Of a stretch of 47,566 nucleotides of DNA, positions 8,661 through 17,481 are shown piece by piece. Under the pieces are notes generated by a model. The model made no database searches and was not told where the DNA came from. It worked only from the letters and a program-made list of their open reading frames with translations. The translations under genes were made by a program, and so were the position numbers. Numbering within the stretch: the stretch's first letter is position 1; every line of letters starts with the position of its first letter. Source of the DNA: VFZS01 sp964353255 (GTDB taxonomy: Bacteria; Acidobacteriota; Terriglobia; Bryobacterales; Bryobacteraceae); the NCBI GenBank assembly GCA_964353255.1, contig CAYGVJ010000019.1:1-47566 (forward strand). Reading direction: 5' to 3'.

Positions 8661-9290
8661 ATGGCCGAGGACTTCAATGCGACCGCTACCACCCTGATCG
8701 GCGAAGGGCGCCTGACGGAGGCCAAGGCTCTGCTGGAGGACGCCCTGTCCCGCATGCCGGCGGACTGGACGCCGGTTTCGGCAGACGCCGCCGGCGAGCA
8801 CATCTACTGCTGGGACCTCACGGAGTTCCTGGCATATTGCGCTTCGGCGCAGCCGGCCGGGAAAGAGCAGGTCGTCTGGCTGCATGGTTCGTACTCGAAG
8901 GCCTGCTACCTGCTGGCCTACATCGCCGTTGAGGAAGCCAAGCCCGAGGAGGCCCTGGCGCTGTTGGATCGTGGGCTGGTGCTCGAGCGGGACCACCCGC
9001 ACCTGTGGTGCGAGAAAGGTCACACCTTGCAGCGGATGGGGCGCCACCCGGAAGCCTTGTGGTGCTACGAGCAGGCCGAGCGCGTCAGGGCGTGGGCGTC
9101 GCCGGCTCAGAAGGCCCGCGCCCTCCGGGGCCAGGGCATCACGCTGATTGACCTGGGGCGGCTGGACGAGGCCGAGCAGGCGCTGCGCCGGTCTCTGGAA
9201 GTGGAGCCCGACAACCTGAGCGCCCCTTACGAACTGGGCTATATCGCGCAGCTACGCCGGCAGCAGGCGGGCGGGCAGACAGTAAACTAG
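8661..9290 (+). CDS. TPR-repeat protein of unknown role
   Basis: A 209-aa soluble protein. The start at ATG 8661 is supported by AGGAGGG 5 nt upstream; an in-frame ATG further upstream at 8583 overlaps the candidate promoter and is less likely. Tetratricopeptide-like repeats cover much of the chain (SKACYLLAYIAVEEAKPEEA, CEKGHTLQRMGRHPEALW, GITLIDLGRLDEAEQALRR, ending in EVEPDNLSAPYELGYIAQL). There is no signal peptide or membrane segment, so it is probably cytoplasmic. TPR proteins mediate protein contacts; the partner is not indicated by the neighbours. Confidence 0.75.
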   Translation: MAEDFNATATTLIGEGRLTEAKALLEDALSRMPADWTPVSADAAGEHIYCWDLTEFLAYCASAQPAGKEQVVWLHGSYSKACYLLAYIAVEEAKPEEALALLDRGLVLERDHPHLWCEKGHTLQRMGRHPEALWCYEQAERVRAWASPAQKARALRGQGITLIDLGRLDEAEQALRRSLEVEPDNLSAPYELGYIAQLRRQQAGGQTVN

Positions 9291-9324
9291 TGTACTGTCT
9301 CGCCAGTTCGGTGACATTGTAGCC

Positions 9325-10056
9325 ATGCGCACGGACTTCCGCCTGTTCGGGCTGGCCCACCTCCTGATCCTCGCGGCTATCCCCGCGCTGGCGGCAGCGC
9401 TGGCTTGGCTGGGCCGGCGGAGCGGCTCAAGCGCCCGCGGAATCCGTCTGGGTCTGGGCGCGTTTCTGCTGGTCAATGAGCTGGTGTGGTACGGCTACCG
9501 GCTCCGCACCGAGGGCTGGCGGTTTCCTGAGGGCCTCCCGCTTCAGCTTTGCGACGCCGCGCTGTGGCTGACCATCCTGACGGCGTTCACCCTGGCCGGC
9601 TGGAGTTTCGAGCTCGCGTACTTCGCGGGCATCGGGGGCAGCGGTATGGCGGTCCTCACTCCGGACCTGTGGGCGCCGCTTCTTTCTTATCCCACCATCT
9701 ACTTCTTCCTGGCGCACGGGGGCGTCATCGCGGCGTTGCTCTACCTGATCTGGGCGAAACTGGCCCGCCCACGCCCGGGGTGCGTCTGGCGGGTGTTCTG
9801 GCGGTTGAACATCTTCGCGGCGGCGATCGCGGTCTTCAATGCCGTTCTTGGCACGAACTACATGTACCTGTGCCGGAAACCGGCGGGCGCTTCGCTGCTG
9901 GATCACCTGGGCCCTTGGCCGGTCTACATACTGGCGGGCGAGGTGGTGGCTTTGGGGATCTTCACGCTGCTGTGGCTTCCTTTCCGTCGCCTTTCGGGCA
10001 GCGCGACAACCACCATGCCCGGTCCGTCGGCCAATCAAGGCGCAAGGTTCTGCTGA
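9325..10056 (+). CDS. TIGR02206-type (YwaF-like) integral membrane protein
   Basis: A 243-aa protein with six to seven hydrophobic segments. It matches the pattern of the TIGR02206/YwaF family: an early FGLAHLL start, LPLQLCDAALWL in the middle, a long helix after PTIYFFLAHGG, and the family hallmark GTNYMYLCRKP...SLLDHLGPWPVYI near the C-terminus. Members are conserved membrane proteins without an assigned activity. The last 20 residues are polar and unlike the rest. A decayed relative lies at 12122-12460, downstream of the response regulator. Confidence 0.82.
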   Translation: MRTDFRLFGLAHLLILAAIPALAAALAWLGRRSGSSARGIRLGLGAFLLVNELVWYGYRLRTEGWRFPEGLPLQLCDAALWLTILTAFTLAGWSFELAYFAGIGGSGMAVLTPDLWAPLLSYPTIYFFLAHGGVIAALLYLIWAKLARPRPGCVWRVFWRLNIFAAAIAVFNAVLGTNYMYLCRKPAGASLLDHLGPWPVYILAGEVVALGIFTLLWLPFRRLSGSATTTMPGPSANQGARFC

Positions 10057-10190
10057 CAGCGTCAGCCGGTTCTGGCGTCAACGGCGGCTGGGCGTGACTG
10101 CTCTGCGTCGGTAACAGCATTGTTTTCAATGTGCTGCGGCGGTGTCGCGGATGGCCCTTGAACTGTCCTGGCAAGGCGCGGGTGACTACG

Positions 10191-10676
10191 ATGAAACACA
10201 TGCTTCTTGCGATAACGCTACTGGCGGTTCCGGCTTGCCTCGCGGCTGAAGATACTGCGAAGCCCTTCCAGTACAACGGAAGCGGCTATGCTTATTTCGA
10301 CGCCGGCGTCTGCCAGCACGGGTATCGCCTCATCGGCGGTGGAGGAGGCGCCGAAGGCTTCATCTGGCGCGGGTTGGCCCTCGGAGCCGACGCGGGCTAC
10401 CACGGCTTCTCTGATGGCCTGCGATTCGGGCTTGTCTCGCTAGATCTCGGCTATCATTTCGTGGACCGGACGAAACCCAAGAAGATCGACCCCTTCGTGA
10501 ACTTCAGCGTAGTGGGCGCGGCTGTGCACTGTGGCGTTTGCAGAGCGGGCCACTTTGGGGGCGGCTTGAACTACTGGTTCAAAGACAGGGTCGGTCTCCG
10601 CACCGAAGTGCGCCTGAACGCCATCGGGGGGGAGGAGGCAATCGTCACGTTCCACATCGGCTTCTCCTTCCGCTGA
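10191..10676 (+). CDS. Small exported beta-barrel-like protein
   Basis: A 161-aa protein with a clear signal peptide (KHMLLAITLLAVPACLA, cleavage probably after LAA). The mature part has alternating polar and hydrophobic strands, a glycine run (GGGGGAEGF), GADAGYHGF, DLGYHF and a final strand FHIGFSFR ending in an aromatic/basic residue, as seen in small outer-membrane barrels. The ATG at 10191 was chosen because the signal peptide starts there; the frame is open a further 20 codons upstream. No named family recognised. It ends 12 nt before the response-regulator gene, so the two may be co-transcribed. Confidence 0.65.
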   Translation: MKHMLLAITLLAVPACLAAEDTAKPFQYNGSGYAYFDAGVCQHGYRLIGGGGGAEGFIWRGLALGADAGYHGFSDGLRFGLVSLDLGYHFVDRTKPKKIDPFVNFSVVGAAVHCGVCRAGHFGGGLNYWFKDRVGLRTEVRLNAIGGEEAIVTFHIGFSFR

Positions 10677-10688
10677 CCGAGCAGGGTC

Positions 10689-12119
10689 ATGCCTTTCTGC
10701 GATAATGAAACCGCTGTGGCCGGGCAGGGCACGATTCTCATCGTGGATGACGAACCTGCGCAGCGCTATTCGCTGGCGCGGGCTTTCCAGGGTGAGTACC
10801 AAACCGTGGAAGCCGGCTCGGTGGCCGAGGCGCGGCGCCAGATCGAACGGGCCCGGCCGGACGTGATCCTGCTCGATTACTCGATGCCGGAAGCCGACGG
10901 CATGGTCCTGCTGCGCGAGTTGGGCAGCGCCGACGACGCGCCCGCCGTGATCATGATTACGGCCCACGGCTCGGAGCGCCTGGCGGTGGAGGCCATGAAG
11001 GCGGGCGCTTACGACTATCTGGCCAAACCCTTCGACTTGGATGAGCTGCGCTTGACGGTCAACCGCGCCTTCGAGCGGCAGAGGTTGCGGCGGGAGGTGC
11101 AGGGTTTGCGGGAGCAGCTCGCCGGGGAGGGGCAGTTCGGCCGGATGATCGGCGTCTCGGCGGCGATGCGGGAACTGTTCCAGACGGCGACGCGCGTGGC
11201 GGATAGCGACCTGTCGGTCCTGCTGCTGGGTGAGAGCGGCACTGGCAAGGACCTGCTGGCCCAGGAAATCCACGCCCGCAGCCGCCGCGCGAGGCAGCGT
11301 TTCGTCGCCCTAAACTGCGCCGCGCTGCCGGAAAACCTGGTGGAAAGCGAGCTTTTCGGCTACGAGAAAGGCGCTTTCACCGGCGCCTTGGCCGCGCGCG
11401 CCGGGAAGTTCGAAACCGCCCACCAGGGCACGCTGTTTCTGGACGAGATCGGCGACATGGGGCCGGCGACCCAGGCCAAGATCCTGCGGGCCGTCGAATC
11501 CGGGATGGTCGAGCGGCTGGGCGGCTCGCGGCCGATCCCGGCCAACGTGCGGCTGGTCAGCGCCACCCACATGGAACCGCAATCCGCGATCGCTAAAGGC
11601 CAATTCCGCGAGGATCTTTTCTACCGGCTGGCGGGCGTGACGCTCTATCTCCCGCCGTTGCGCCAGCGCAAAGAGGACATCCCGCTGCTGATAGAGCGCT
11701 TCTGGTCGGACGCACGAAGACGCCGTCGGGCCCCGGGGCCGGAGTTGAGCCGGGAAGCAATCCTGCGGCTATGCGAGGCGCCTTGGCCCGGGAACGTCCG
11801 CCAGTTGCGCAACGCGGTGGAGAAGCTCTTTGTTCTGTGCCGGGCCGAGCGCATTGCTGCCGAAGACGTGGAAGCGAGCCTGGCCGCGGAGCCTGCCAGA
11901 GCGGCATCCGGGCTGGATGACGTGCTGGGGGTAGCGAATTTCCGCGAGGCCAAACGCCGGTTCGAGGTCGAGTACCTGACCCGCAAGCTCCGCGAGAACC
12001 GCGGCAACGTGACCCGCACCGCGGCGGCCATCGGCCTGGAGCGCCAGAGCTTGCAGGAGAAGATCCGCAGGCTGTCTTTGGTATCCCGAGGGCCGGAGGC
12101 GCGGCACAGGGCTGGCTGA
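10689..12119 (+). CDS. Sigma-54-dependent response regulator (NtrC family)
   Basis: A 476-aa transcription activator. Residues about 14-130 are a receiver domain with the acidic pair VDDEP, the phospho-acceptor aspartate in ILLDYSMPEADG and the conserved lysine in YLAKPFDLDEL. A AAA+ domain follows, with Walker A GESGTGKD, the sigma-54 contact loop GAFTGA, and Walker B GTLFLDEIGDM. A Fis-type helix-turn-helix closes the protein (NVTRTAAAIGLERQSLQEKI). All catalytic parts appear intact, so it should drive RpoN-dependent promoters on phosphorylation. No histidine kinase is encoded in the window; the barrel gene just upstream may be a target or only a neighbour. Confidence 0.93.
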   Translation: MPFCDNETAVAGQGTILIVDDEPAQRYSLARAFQGEYQTVEAGSVAEARRQIERARPDVILLDYSMPEADGMVLLRELGSADDAPAVIMITAHGSERLAVEAMKAGAYDYLAKPFDLDELRLTVNRAFERQRLRREVQGLREQLAGEGQFGRMIGVSAAMRELFQTATRVADSDLSVLLLGESGTGKDLLAQEIHARSRRARQRFVALNCAALPENLVESELFGYEKGAFTGALAARAGKFETAHQGTLFLDEIGDMGPATQAKILRAVESGMVERLGGSRPIPANVRLVSATHMEPQSAIAKGQFREDLFYRLAGVTLYLPPLRQRKEDIPLLIERFWSDARRRRRAPGPELSREAILRLCEAPWPGNVRQLRNAVEKLFVLCRAERIAAEDVEASLAAEPARAASGLDDVLGVANFREAKRRFEVEYLTRKLRENRGNVTRTAAAIGLERQSLQEKIRRLSLVSRGPEARHRAG

Positions 12120-12121
12120 GG

Positions 12122-12460
12122 GCGCGGCGAGCGCACGCGGGATCCGTCTCGCACTGGGAGCGCTGCCGCGGCATCACGGGCCACTCTCGTAGCTCGAGGC
12201 GGCCCGCGCGCTGGCGGGGCGGATGGGGTTTGACGAGTTTGCCGCCGATCCGGGCGTCTTCGAGGTGGACGGCCACACCGTGGTCTGGGACCTCGCGGAG
12301 CGCCGCTGGCGCCCGGCGTACTGGCACAGGGAGACCATCGTGCCGGGCCGCGGCGCCGACCGGGACGCCGTATTCGCGCAGTGCCGGAGCTGCGGCTGGC
12401 TGTGAGGCGCTTCGCCGCTGGACTACCTGGGCCCCTGGGTTGCCCCTGAGGTGTCCCGCC
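12122..12460 (+). pseudogene. Decayed TIGR02206-like membrane protein gene
   Basis: This gap of more than 400 bp between the response regulator and the glycosyltransferase carries one reading frame broken by two in-frame stops (12190 and 12403). Its start reads SARGIRLALGA, close to SSARGIRLGLGA in the intact TIGR02206 gene, and its end reads GASPLDYLGPW, against GASLLDHLGPW there; the nucleotide match at the 3' end (12406-12438 versus 9882-9914) is about 28 of 33. The middle 60 codons (12223-12402) stay open but do not look like membrane helices and match nothing I know. The region is best read as a degraded second copy with internal loss or replacement. Confidence 0.45.
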
Positions 12461-12542
12461 GCTCGCCCAGCCCGGTGACCACGGCAGTGTGCTCCTCTGG
12501 TGGGACACAATAAGACTTGGCAGCTCGACGCAACCAGGGGTG

Positions 12543-13448
12543 ATGGGGAGCCAAGGGATTCGCTTCTCGGTTATCGTGCCCACGCGCGACCGCCCGGCGC
12601 AGCTTCGGAACTGCCTCCGGGCTCTGGCTGCTCTCAAGTGCGCACGGGAGGGCTTCGAGGTCATCGTGGTGGACGATGGCGGCAGCGCGGAACTGGACTG
12701 TGTGCTGGCGCCCTTCTGCGGGCGACTGGACTTGAAGCTTCACCGGCTGCCTCCGTCCGGGCCCGCAACCGCGCGCAATGCCGGCGCCGCGCTGGCCCGG
12801 GGTCGTTTTCTGGCGTTCACCGATGACGACTGCGAACCTGCGCCGGACTGGCTGGAGGCGCTGGAGTGCCGCTTGCTGCAACATTCCGGCTGCGCCGTGG
12901 GCGGGCAGACCATCAATGGCCTCAGCGGCAACCTGTACGCCTGCGCCAGCCAGATGCTGGTCGGTTTCCTGTACTCCCACTACAACCGCTCCCCCGCGCA
13001 GGCCCGCATGCTGACCAGCAACAACCTGGCCTTCCCGGCCGAGCGATTTCGGGCGGTGGGCGGGTTCGATCCCGCCTTCCGCGGCGCGGGGGGAGAAGAC
13101 CGTGACCTGTGCGACCGCTGGCTCGGCCTGGGCTATCAGATGGTCTATGCCCCCGAGGCGGTCGTCCACCACTTCCACGCGCTGACTGGAGGCGGCTTCT
13201 GGCGCCAGCACATCAGCTACGGCCGCGGCGCGGCCACTTTCCACGAAGCGCGTGCCCGGCGCGGGCAGGGGCCGGTCCGGATCGAGCCGTTGTCCTTCTA
13301 CCTGGGCATTTGCGCGTGTCCCTTTCGTGGCCCTTGGGGATGGCGGGCCTGGCCGCTGGCGGCGCTGCTGATCTGTTCGCAGGTGGCCAATGCGGCCGGG
13401 TTCTTCTGGGAGAAGGCTGTGCGGCGGGGCCGCAAGCTGCGGCAGTGA
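12543..13448 (+). CDS. Family 2 glycosyltransferase
   Basis: A 301-aa GT-A-fold transferase. The N-terminal nucleotide-sugar site starts FSVIVPTRDRPAQLRNCLRAL, the metal-binding motif is in AFTDDDCEPAPDW, and the acceptor-side base is in GGEDRDLCDRW. A hydrophobic stretch near the C-terminus (about 270-290) could anchor it to the membrane. ATG 12543 was chosen because the domain begins immediately; GTG at 12540 is an alternative. It converges on a second glycosyltransferase gene with only 16 nt between stops. Probable role: adding a sugar to a cell-surface glycan; donor and acceptor unknown. Confidence 0.85.
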   Translation: MGSQGIRFSVIVPTRDRPAQLRNCLRALAALKCAREGFEVIVVDDGGSAELDCVLAPFCGRLDLKLHRLPPSGPATARNAGAALARGRFLAFTDDDCEPAPDWLEALECRLLQHSGCAVGGQTINGLSGNLYACASQMLVGFLYSHYNRSPAQARMLTSNNLAFPAERFRAVGGFDPAFRGAGGEDRDLCDRWLGLGYQMVYAPEAVVHHFHALTGGGFWRQHISYGRGAATFHEARARRGQGPVRIEPLSFYLGICACPFRGPWGWRAWPLAALLICSQVANAAGFFWEKAVRRGRKLRQ

Positions 13449-13464
13449 TCGGGCGGCGCGGCAC

Positions 13465-14451
13465 TCACTGGGGAGAGCACAACCTGTTCACCGCCTCCAG
13501 GTCTGGAGGCGTGAGGCTGCCGTAAGGGCGGGTGCCGGCGCGGAAGCGGCGTTGAGCTGCGCCGCGGCTGCCCAGTGCGTAGCCCAGCAGCTCCCCCGCG
13601 GCGCTGGCACAGAGCGCCAGGCTGAGCCCAGGCAGCGCCCGCCCTAGCACACCGGCGCCCAGGCTCGCGCGGCGGGCGCCCGCCAGGATGCACCGCAATC
13701 GGATGGCCGGCAGCAACGGTGATCCGAGCGTGTAGACCAACCTCTTCGCAGGCGCCCAGCCGGCGGCGCGCTGGGCGGCGAAGCAGCGGGAAACCCAGTG
13801 AGCCTCGTGGAGCAGGGGCCCCACGCGGGCGTAGTTCAGGTGATAGGTGCGTGCCGCCGGTTCCATGCGCAGCCGGAAGCCCCTGGCCCGCAGATCCCAA
13901 TGCAGCAGGGTCTCGCATTCCAGCAGCTCCGCCAGGCGATCACCGTACTCCACCAACACTTCCCGCCGGTAGCAGGACTGGTTGCCGGGCACCTCTTGCG
14001 CCTCGCCGCGCACCGGCGCCATGAAGGGGCTGTAGAACAGCAGAAAGCCGCCGCTGCCGACGCGACTGTGCGGATTCGCATTCAGTACGGCCGGCCCCAC
14101 GGCGGCGAAGTCGCCTTCCTGATGGGTGCGCATCAGGGCTTCGGCCCACTCCCGGTCGGGGTAGCAGTGGTCTTCGGTGAAGGCCACCAGGGGGGCACGG
14201 GCTGCCGCCACTCCGGCCGCCTTGGCCTCACCCTCGCTGGTGACGGCGGGGGATTTCAGCACTGTGGTTGCGCAGAGCCTCGCCAGTTCGTCTCCGCGCA
14301 GCTCGAACCCGGAGTCCGGATGCGCCACGATGATGCACTCGAGCGCGTGGGCCACCGTCTGTGCGCTCAGGCAGCGGAGCGCCGGGCGGCGGTCCTCCGA
14401 ACCGCCATACGCCACCAGAACGACGCTGAGACGCGGAGTCGATTCGCTCAC
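13465..14451 (-). CDS. Glycosyltransferase (GT2-like)
   Basis: A 328-aa protein starting at GTG 14451 with GGGAGGG 4 nt upstream; the start overlaps the radical SAM stop as GTGA. The fold opens with LSVVLVAYGGSEDRRPALRCL and has an acidic donor-site motif in AFTEDHCYPDREW, then NQSCYRREVL and ECETLLHWDLRARGFRL typical of GT2 acceptors. The C-terminal third carries hydrophobic segments (LPGLSLALCASAAGELLGYAL). It is the last gene of the minus-strand series SDR, radical SAM, radical SAM, transferase, which points to a shared surface-glycan or modified-metabolite pathway. The classic DXD is replaced by an ED-H form, so activity is likely but not certain. Confidence 0.75.
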   Translation of the reverse strand: MSESTPRLSVVLVAYGGSEDRRPALRCLSAQTVAHALECIIVAHPDSGFELRGDELARLCATTVLKSPAVTSEGEAKAAGVAAARAPLVAFTEDHCYPDREWAEALMRTHQEGDFAAVGPAVLNANPHSRVGSGGFLLFYSPFMAPVRGEAQEVPGNQSCYRREVLVEYGDRLAELLECETLLHWDLRARGFRLRMEPAARTYHLNYARVGPLLHEAHWVSRCFAAQRAAGWAPAKRLVYTLGSPLLPAIRLRCILAGARRASLGAGVLGRALPGLSLALCASAAGELLGYALGSRGAAQRRFRAGTRPYGSLTPPDLEAVNRLCSPQ

Positions 14452-15575
14452 GGACCCTCCCTTCCCGGGAAAAACACGGCTTCGGCGTTGGCCGCCCGGC
14501 CCACATCTCCACCCTCGAAACCGAAGGCGCATTCGCCGCACAGCGGCACTTGCGGCCAGTGTTTTCGGAACGCGCGCCGCACACTCCGGTACGCCTCACC
14601 GGCCCATATCTCCATGAAGCTTCGCTCGCTCAGACGGCCCAGGGGACGCCGCTCCTCGAAGTCCATGAAGCACGAACACACCGTGCCGTCCCAGTGAATG
14701 GCGGCGCAGTTCCACAGGTTCTTGCAGGGGTTCCTGCGGATTCGGACGGGCCGGTAGTCCTGTGGGCAGATGATGGGGAGCTGATACTTGGCCTGGCTGG
14801 GGAGCAGGCGGTGGTGCTCGGCGGCGGGGTCCCAGCGAAAGTGCGGCACGGCGTGGAACTTGCGCAGGGTCAGCGCGTCCACGCCCAGGTCGCGGGCGAA
14901 GGCGCCCACTTGCGGCACCTCGTGCTCGTTATGCCCCATGACGATGAAGCGGAAGTTCACCAGCGGCGTCCTCGAGCCCAGCCGGCGCCGCTCCTCGACC
15001 ACCCGCCGGATGCCTGCGACGACCTGTTCGAGCCGTCCCGCCGAGCGGTAGTGCTGGTAGGACTCCTCCGTGATTCCGTCCACCGAGAAAACCAGCACGT
15101 CCAGGCCGGATTCGACCACGCGCCGGGCGTGGTCGCCTGTGGCAAAGACGTGTCCGTTGGTGCTGGCCACCACCCGGATGCCGTGGGTGCGCGCGTAGTG
15201 GATCATCTCGTAGGCCTGGGCGTGCAGGAACGGCTCGCCCCAGTCCCAGAACATCATCAGGAGCAGGTAGTCGCCCAGCTCGTCGATGAGCCGCCGGAAC
15301 AAGCCGAAATCCATGTCGCCGCGCGCCCGGTCCATCCCGGTGCGCACCGGGCAGACCTGGCACAGCAGGTTGCAGCGGCTGGTCGGCTCCACCTGAAGGA
15401 GAGTGGGCCGGCCCCAGGGCCGGGCGGGCTTCAAGTACACCGAGCTCTCGGTGAACAGCCAGTTGAGGATCTTCTTGGGTGGCAGGTCGCGGAACTCCAG
15501 CGGAATCAGGTCCACTTCGAACGCGATCCGGCGCGTGAGCAGAGCGCTCAATGCCTGGAGTGCCTTCGCGATCAT
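14448..15575 (-). CDS. Radical SAM protein with SPASM-like C-terminus
   Basis: A 375-aa radical SAM enzyme. The CX3CX2C cluster motif is in TSRCNLLCQVCPV (about residue 70), followed by a partial TIM barrel (MFWDWGEPFLH in place of the usual GGEP loop). The C-terminal part has a cysteine set typical of SPASM/auxiliary-cluster domains: CKNLWNCAAIHWDGTVCSCF and later PLCGECAFG. Start and stop overlap both neighbours (ATGA and GTGA), so it is translated in a coupled unit. Such proteins modify peptides, sugars or other small molecules by radical chemistry; the flanking glycosyltransferases favour a glycan-linked substrate. Confidence 0.85.
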   Translation of the reverse strand: MIAKALQALSALLTRRIAFEVDLIPLEFRDLPPKKILNWLFTESSVYLKPARPWGRPTLLQVEPTSRCNLLCQVCPVRTGMDRARGDMDFGLFRRLIDELGDYLLLMMFWDWGEPFLHAQAYEMIHYARTHGIRVVASTNGHVFATGDHARRVVESGLDVLVFSVDGITEESYQHYRSAGRLEQVVAGIRRVVEERRRLGSRTPLVNFRFIVMGHNEHEVPQVGAFARDLGVDALTLRKFHAVPHFRWDPAAEHHRLLPSQAKYQLPIICPQDYRPVRIRRNPCKNLWNCAAIHWDGTVCSCFMDFEERRPLGRLSERSFMEIWAGEAYRSVRRAFRKHWPQVPLCGECAFGFEGGDVGRAANAEAVFFPGREGP

Positions 15576-16705
15576 CCGGCCGCCGACGACCCGCGTCTGG
15601 CATCAGCCGCTTTCGGCGCCAGGGGGGCGAACCACTTAAAGATCCGGTGCACGCGCACGTTGTCCCTGACTTGACAGCAATTGTCGCAGTTGCAGACCGA
15701 ACCCAGGGATGCCAGGCCGGTGCGGGTGGAGGTTCGGCGGCGAAACTCGCGGTACTGGGGGCCGTTCCAGATTTCGGCGAAGCTCCGCTCCAACAGGTTG
15801 CCCATCCTCATGCGGCAACGGCTACAGGGCGTAACGGTCCCGTCCACAATCACATAGCATCCGTACCAGCCAGCGTAGCAGGGCAAGTCGCGCCAGGCCT
15901 GGTGACCCGACCGCGCGCGTGCCAGGTACTCGGGGACGTTGTGCCGCACGCCACCCGCGTAGAGGCGCCTCCCGGCGGCGGCCAGGGCGGGCCGGATGGA
16001 CTGGGCGTCGCTGGGCGAGACGGTCAGGCTCTGGCACTCTCCGCCCCAGTCCCGGAAGTAGGTGAACGCCACCGAGTCGCAGCCGTTCTCCAAGGCCACT
16101 TCCACCCGTTGCGGGAGGTTGTGCATGTTCTGCCGGTGGAGAAGCATCTCCAGAGCGACTTGGGGAGTGCGCCGCCCGGCTTCGCGTTTGGCCTGAGCGA
16201 TCAGTCGCAGGGCCTCGGTTCTCCTTTCGAGCAGCACCAGGTTCGTCCCGGGGTGCCAGTGGGCGTGCTCTTCCGAATTGACGGCCCAGAACGTCATGCG
16301 AAGATGATCCAAGCCGCTGGCGACCAAGCGGCGGGCCATGGGCGCGTCGATCAGCGTGCCGTTGGTAAACAACTCGATCTTGAAGCCTGCCTGCTTGAAC
16401 GCCGCCAGGAAATCGAGAAGCTTGGGGTGCAGCAGGGGTTCCCCTCCGCCGGTGAGAATCACGTGTTGCGAGCCGAGCTTGGGAAGCGCCACGCGGAGCT
16501 TCTCGACCAGCTCGGAGGGCAGATCCTGGACTTCGCGGTCCAGGCGCTCTATCCGGTGCGCCTGCGGGGGATGAAAGCGACAGCCCAGGCACGTGAGATT
16601 GCAGCGGCGCGTGACTTCAACCGCCAGCCAGGCGGGTCCCGTGCGGGCCACCTCCCCGTCCAGCAGTCCCCTCAAGAGCCGAAGCTTGGTTCTCAGTGAA
16701 GCCAT
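15572..16705 (-). CDS. Radical SAM/SPASM protein
   Basis: A 377-aa radical SAM enzyme, paralogous in layout to its downstream neighbour but clearly diverged. Cluster motif CNLTCLGC (about residue 36), the SAM-binding GGGEPLLHPKLL, and FTNGTLID follow in normal order. The C-terminal region has CYAGWYGCYVIVDGTVTPC, a CRM segment, and a CNCDNCC cysteine cluster, consistent with one or two auxiliary Fe-S clusters. The ATG shares its first base with the last base of the SDR stop codon (TGATG). The two adjacent SPASM enzymes may act in sequence on one substrate. Confidence 0.85.
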   Translation of the reverse strand: MASLRTKLRLLRGLLDGEVARTGPAWLAVEVTRRCNLTCLGCRFHPPQAHRIERLDREVQDLPSELVEKLRVALPKLGSQHVILTGGGEPLLHPKLLDFLAAFKQAGFKIELFTNGTLIDAPMARRLVASGLDHLRMTFWAVNSEEHAHWHPGTNLVLLERRTEALRLIAQAKREAGRRTPQVALEMLLHRQNMHNLPQRVEVALENGCDSVAFTYFRDWGGECQSLTVSPSDAQSIRPALAAAGRRLYAGGVRHNVPEYLARARSGHQAWRDLPCYAGWYGCYVIVDGTVTPCSRCRMRMGNLLERSFAEIWNGPQYREFRRRTSTRTGLASLGSVCNCDNCCQVRDNVRVHRIFKWFAPLAPKAADARRGSSAAG

Positions 16706-17466
16706 CAGTACGTGGCCCGGCCGCCGCTACAGTCGTAGCACTGCCCGGTGACGAAGGAGCAGTCGGGGCTGGCCAGGAAGTGCGCCACGGCGGCCACCTC
16801 TTCGGGGGTTCCGGTGCGGCGCATGGGAATGCGCTCGGTCATGTAGGCTACCTGCGCGGGGGTGAGTTGCTCCAGTATCGGCGTGCGCACCACGGCCGGG
16901 GCGATCGAGTTGACGCAGATGCCTTCCTGGGCTACCTCTTTGGCCAGCGCCTTGGTGAAGCCGATCACGCCGGCCTTGGTGGCCGAGTAGCCGGTCATGT
17001 TGGGGTTACCTTCCTTGCCGGCGATTGAGGCGATGTTGACGATGCGCCCGTAACCGCGCGTCCGCATGTGCGGAATCACCGCCCGGCAGCAGTGGAAGAC
17101 GCCAGTGAGGTTGATGGCGACGATCCGCTCCCACTCTTCCTCGGTCTGTTCCCAGAGCGGCGCGGCGCGGCCGGCGATTCCGGCGTTGTTGACCAGGATG
17201 TCGATGCGGCCGCTCCAGGCGATCACCTGGTTCACGGCCCGGCGGACCACCTCTCGGTCGGCGACGTCCAGATACACGGCGCGGGCCCGGCCCTGGCCGG
17301 ACGCGATGATGTCCTCAGCCACGCCAGCAGCGCCGTCCAGGTTGACGTCCGCCACCGCCACCTCCGCGCCGGCGCGCGCCAGGCGGCGGGCAATGGCCTC
17401 GCCGATCCCCTGCGCCGCCCCGGTGACGATCGCCGTCTGCCCGGTCAATTCGAGGAAGCCGGCCAT
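16705..17466 (-). CDS. Short-chain dehydrogenase/reductase
   Basis: A 253-aa classical SDR. It has the cofactor-binding TGAAQGIGEA motif near residue 17, NNAGIAG, the catalytic serine in NIASIAGKEGN, and the YSATK catalytic pair. An acidic residue after the second strand (VAVADVNLDG) favours NAD over NADP. The C-terminal CYDCSGGRATY is the usual SDR end with unusual cysteines. It starts 15 nt after rplI and leads into the radical SAM pair, so it is likely transcribed from the ribosomal operon. Similar SDRs oxidise sugars or 3-oxoacyl groups; substrate unknown. Confidence 0.88.
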   Translation of the reverse strand: MAGFLELTGQTAIVTGAAQGIGEAIARRLARAGAEVAVADVNLDGAAGVAEDIIASGQGRARAVYLDVADREVVRRAVNQVIAWSGRIDILVNNAGIAGRAAPLWEQTEEEWERIVAINLTGVFHCCRAVIPHMRTRGYGRIVNIASIAGKEGNPNMTGYSATKAGVIGFTKALAKEVAQEGICVNSIAPAVVRTPILEQLTPAQVAYMTERIPMRRTGTPEEVAAVAHFLASPDCSFVTGQCYDCSGGRATY

Positions 17467-17481
17467 CTGCTGGTCCTGACG

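Noticed and set aside
33..9302. An 11-bp repeat AGTGTACTGTC at about 33 and 9291
   Set aside because: Such a short repeat is expected by chance in a window of this size, and the contexts differ.
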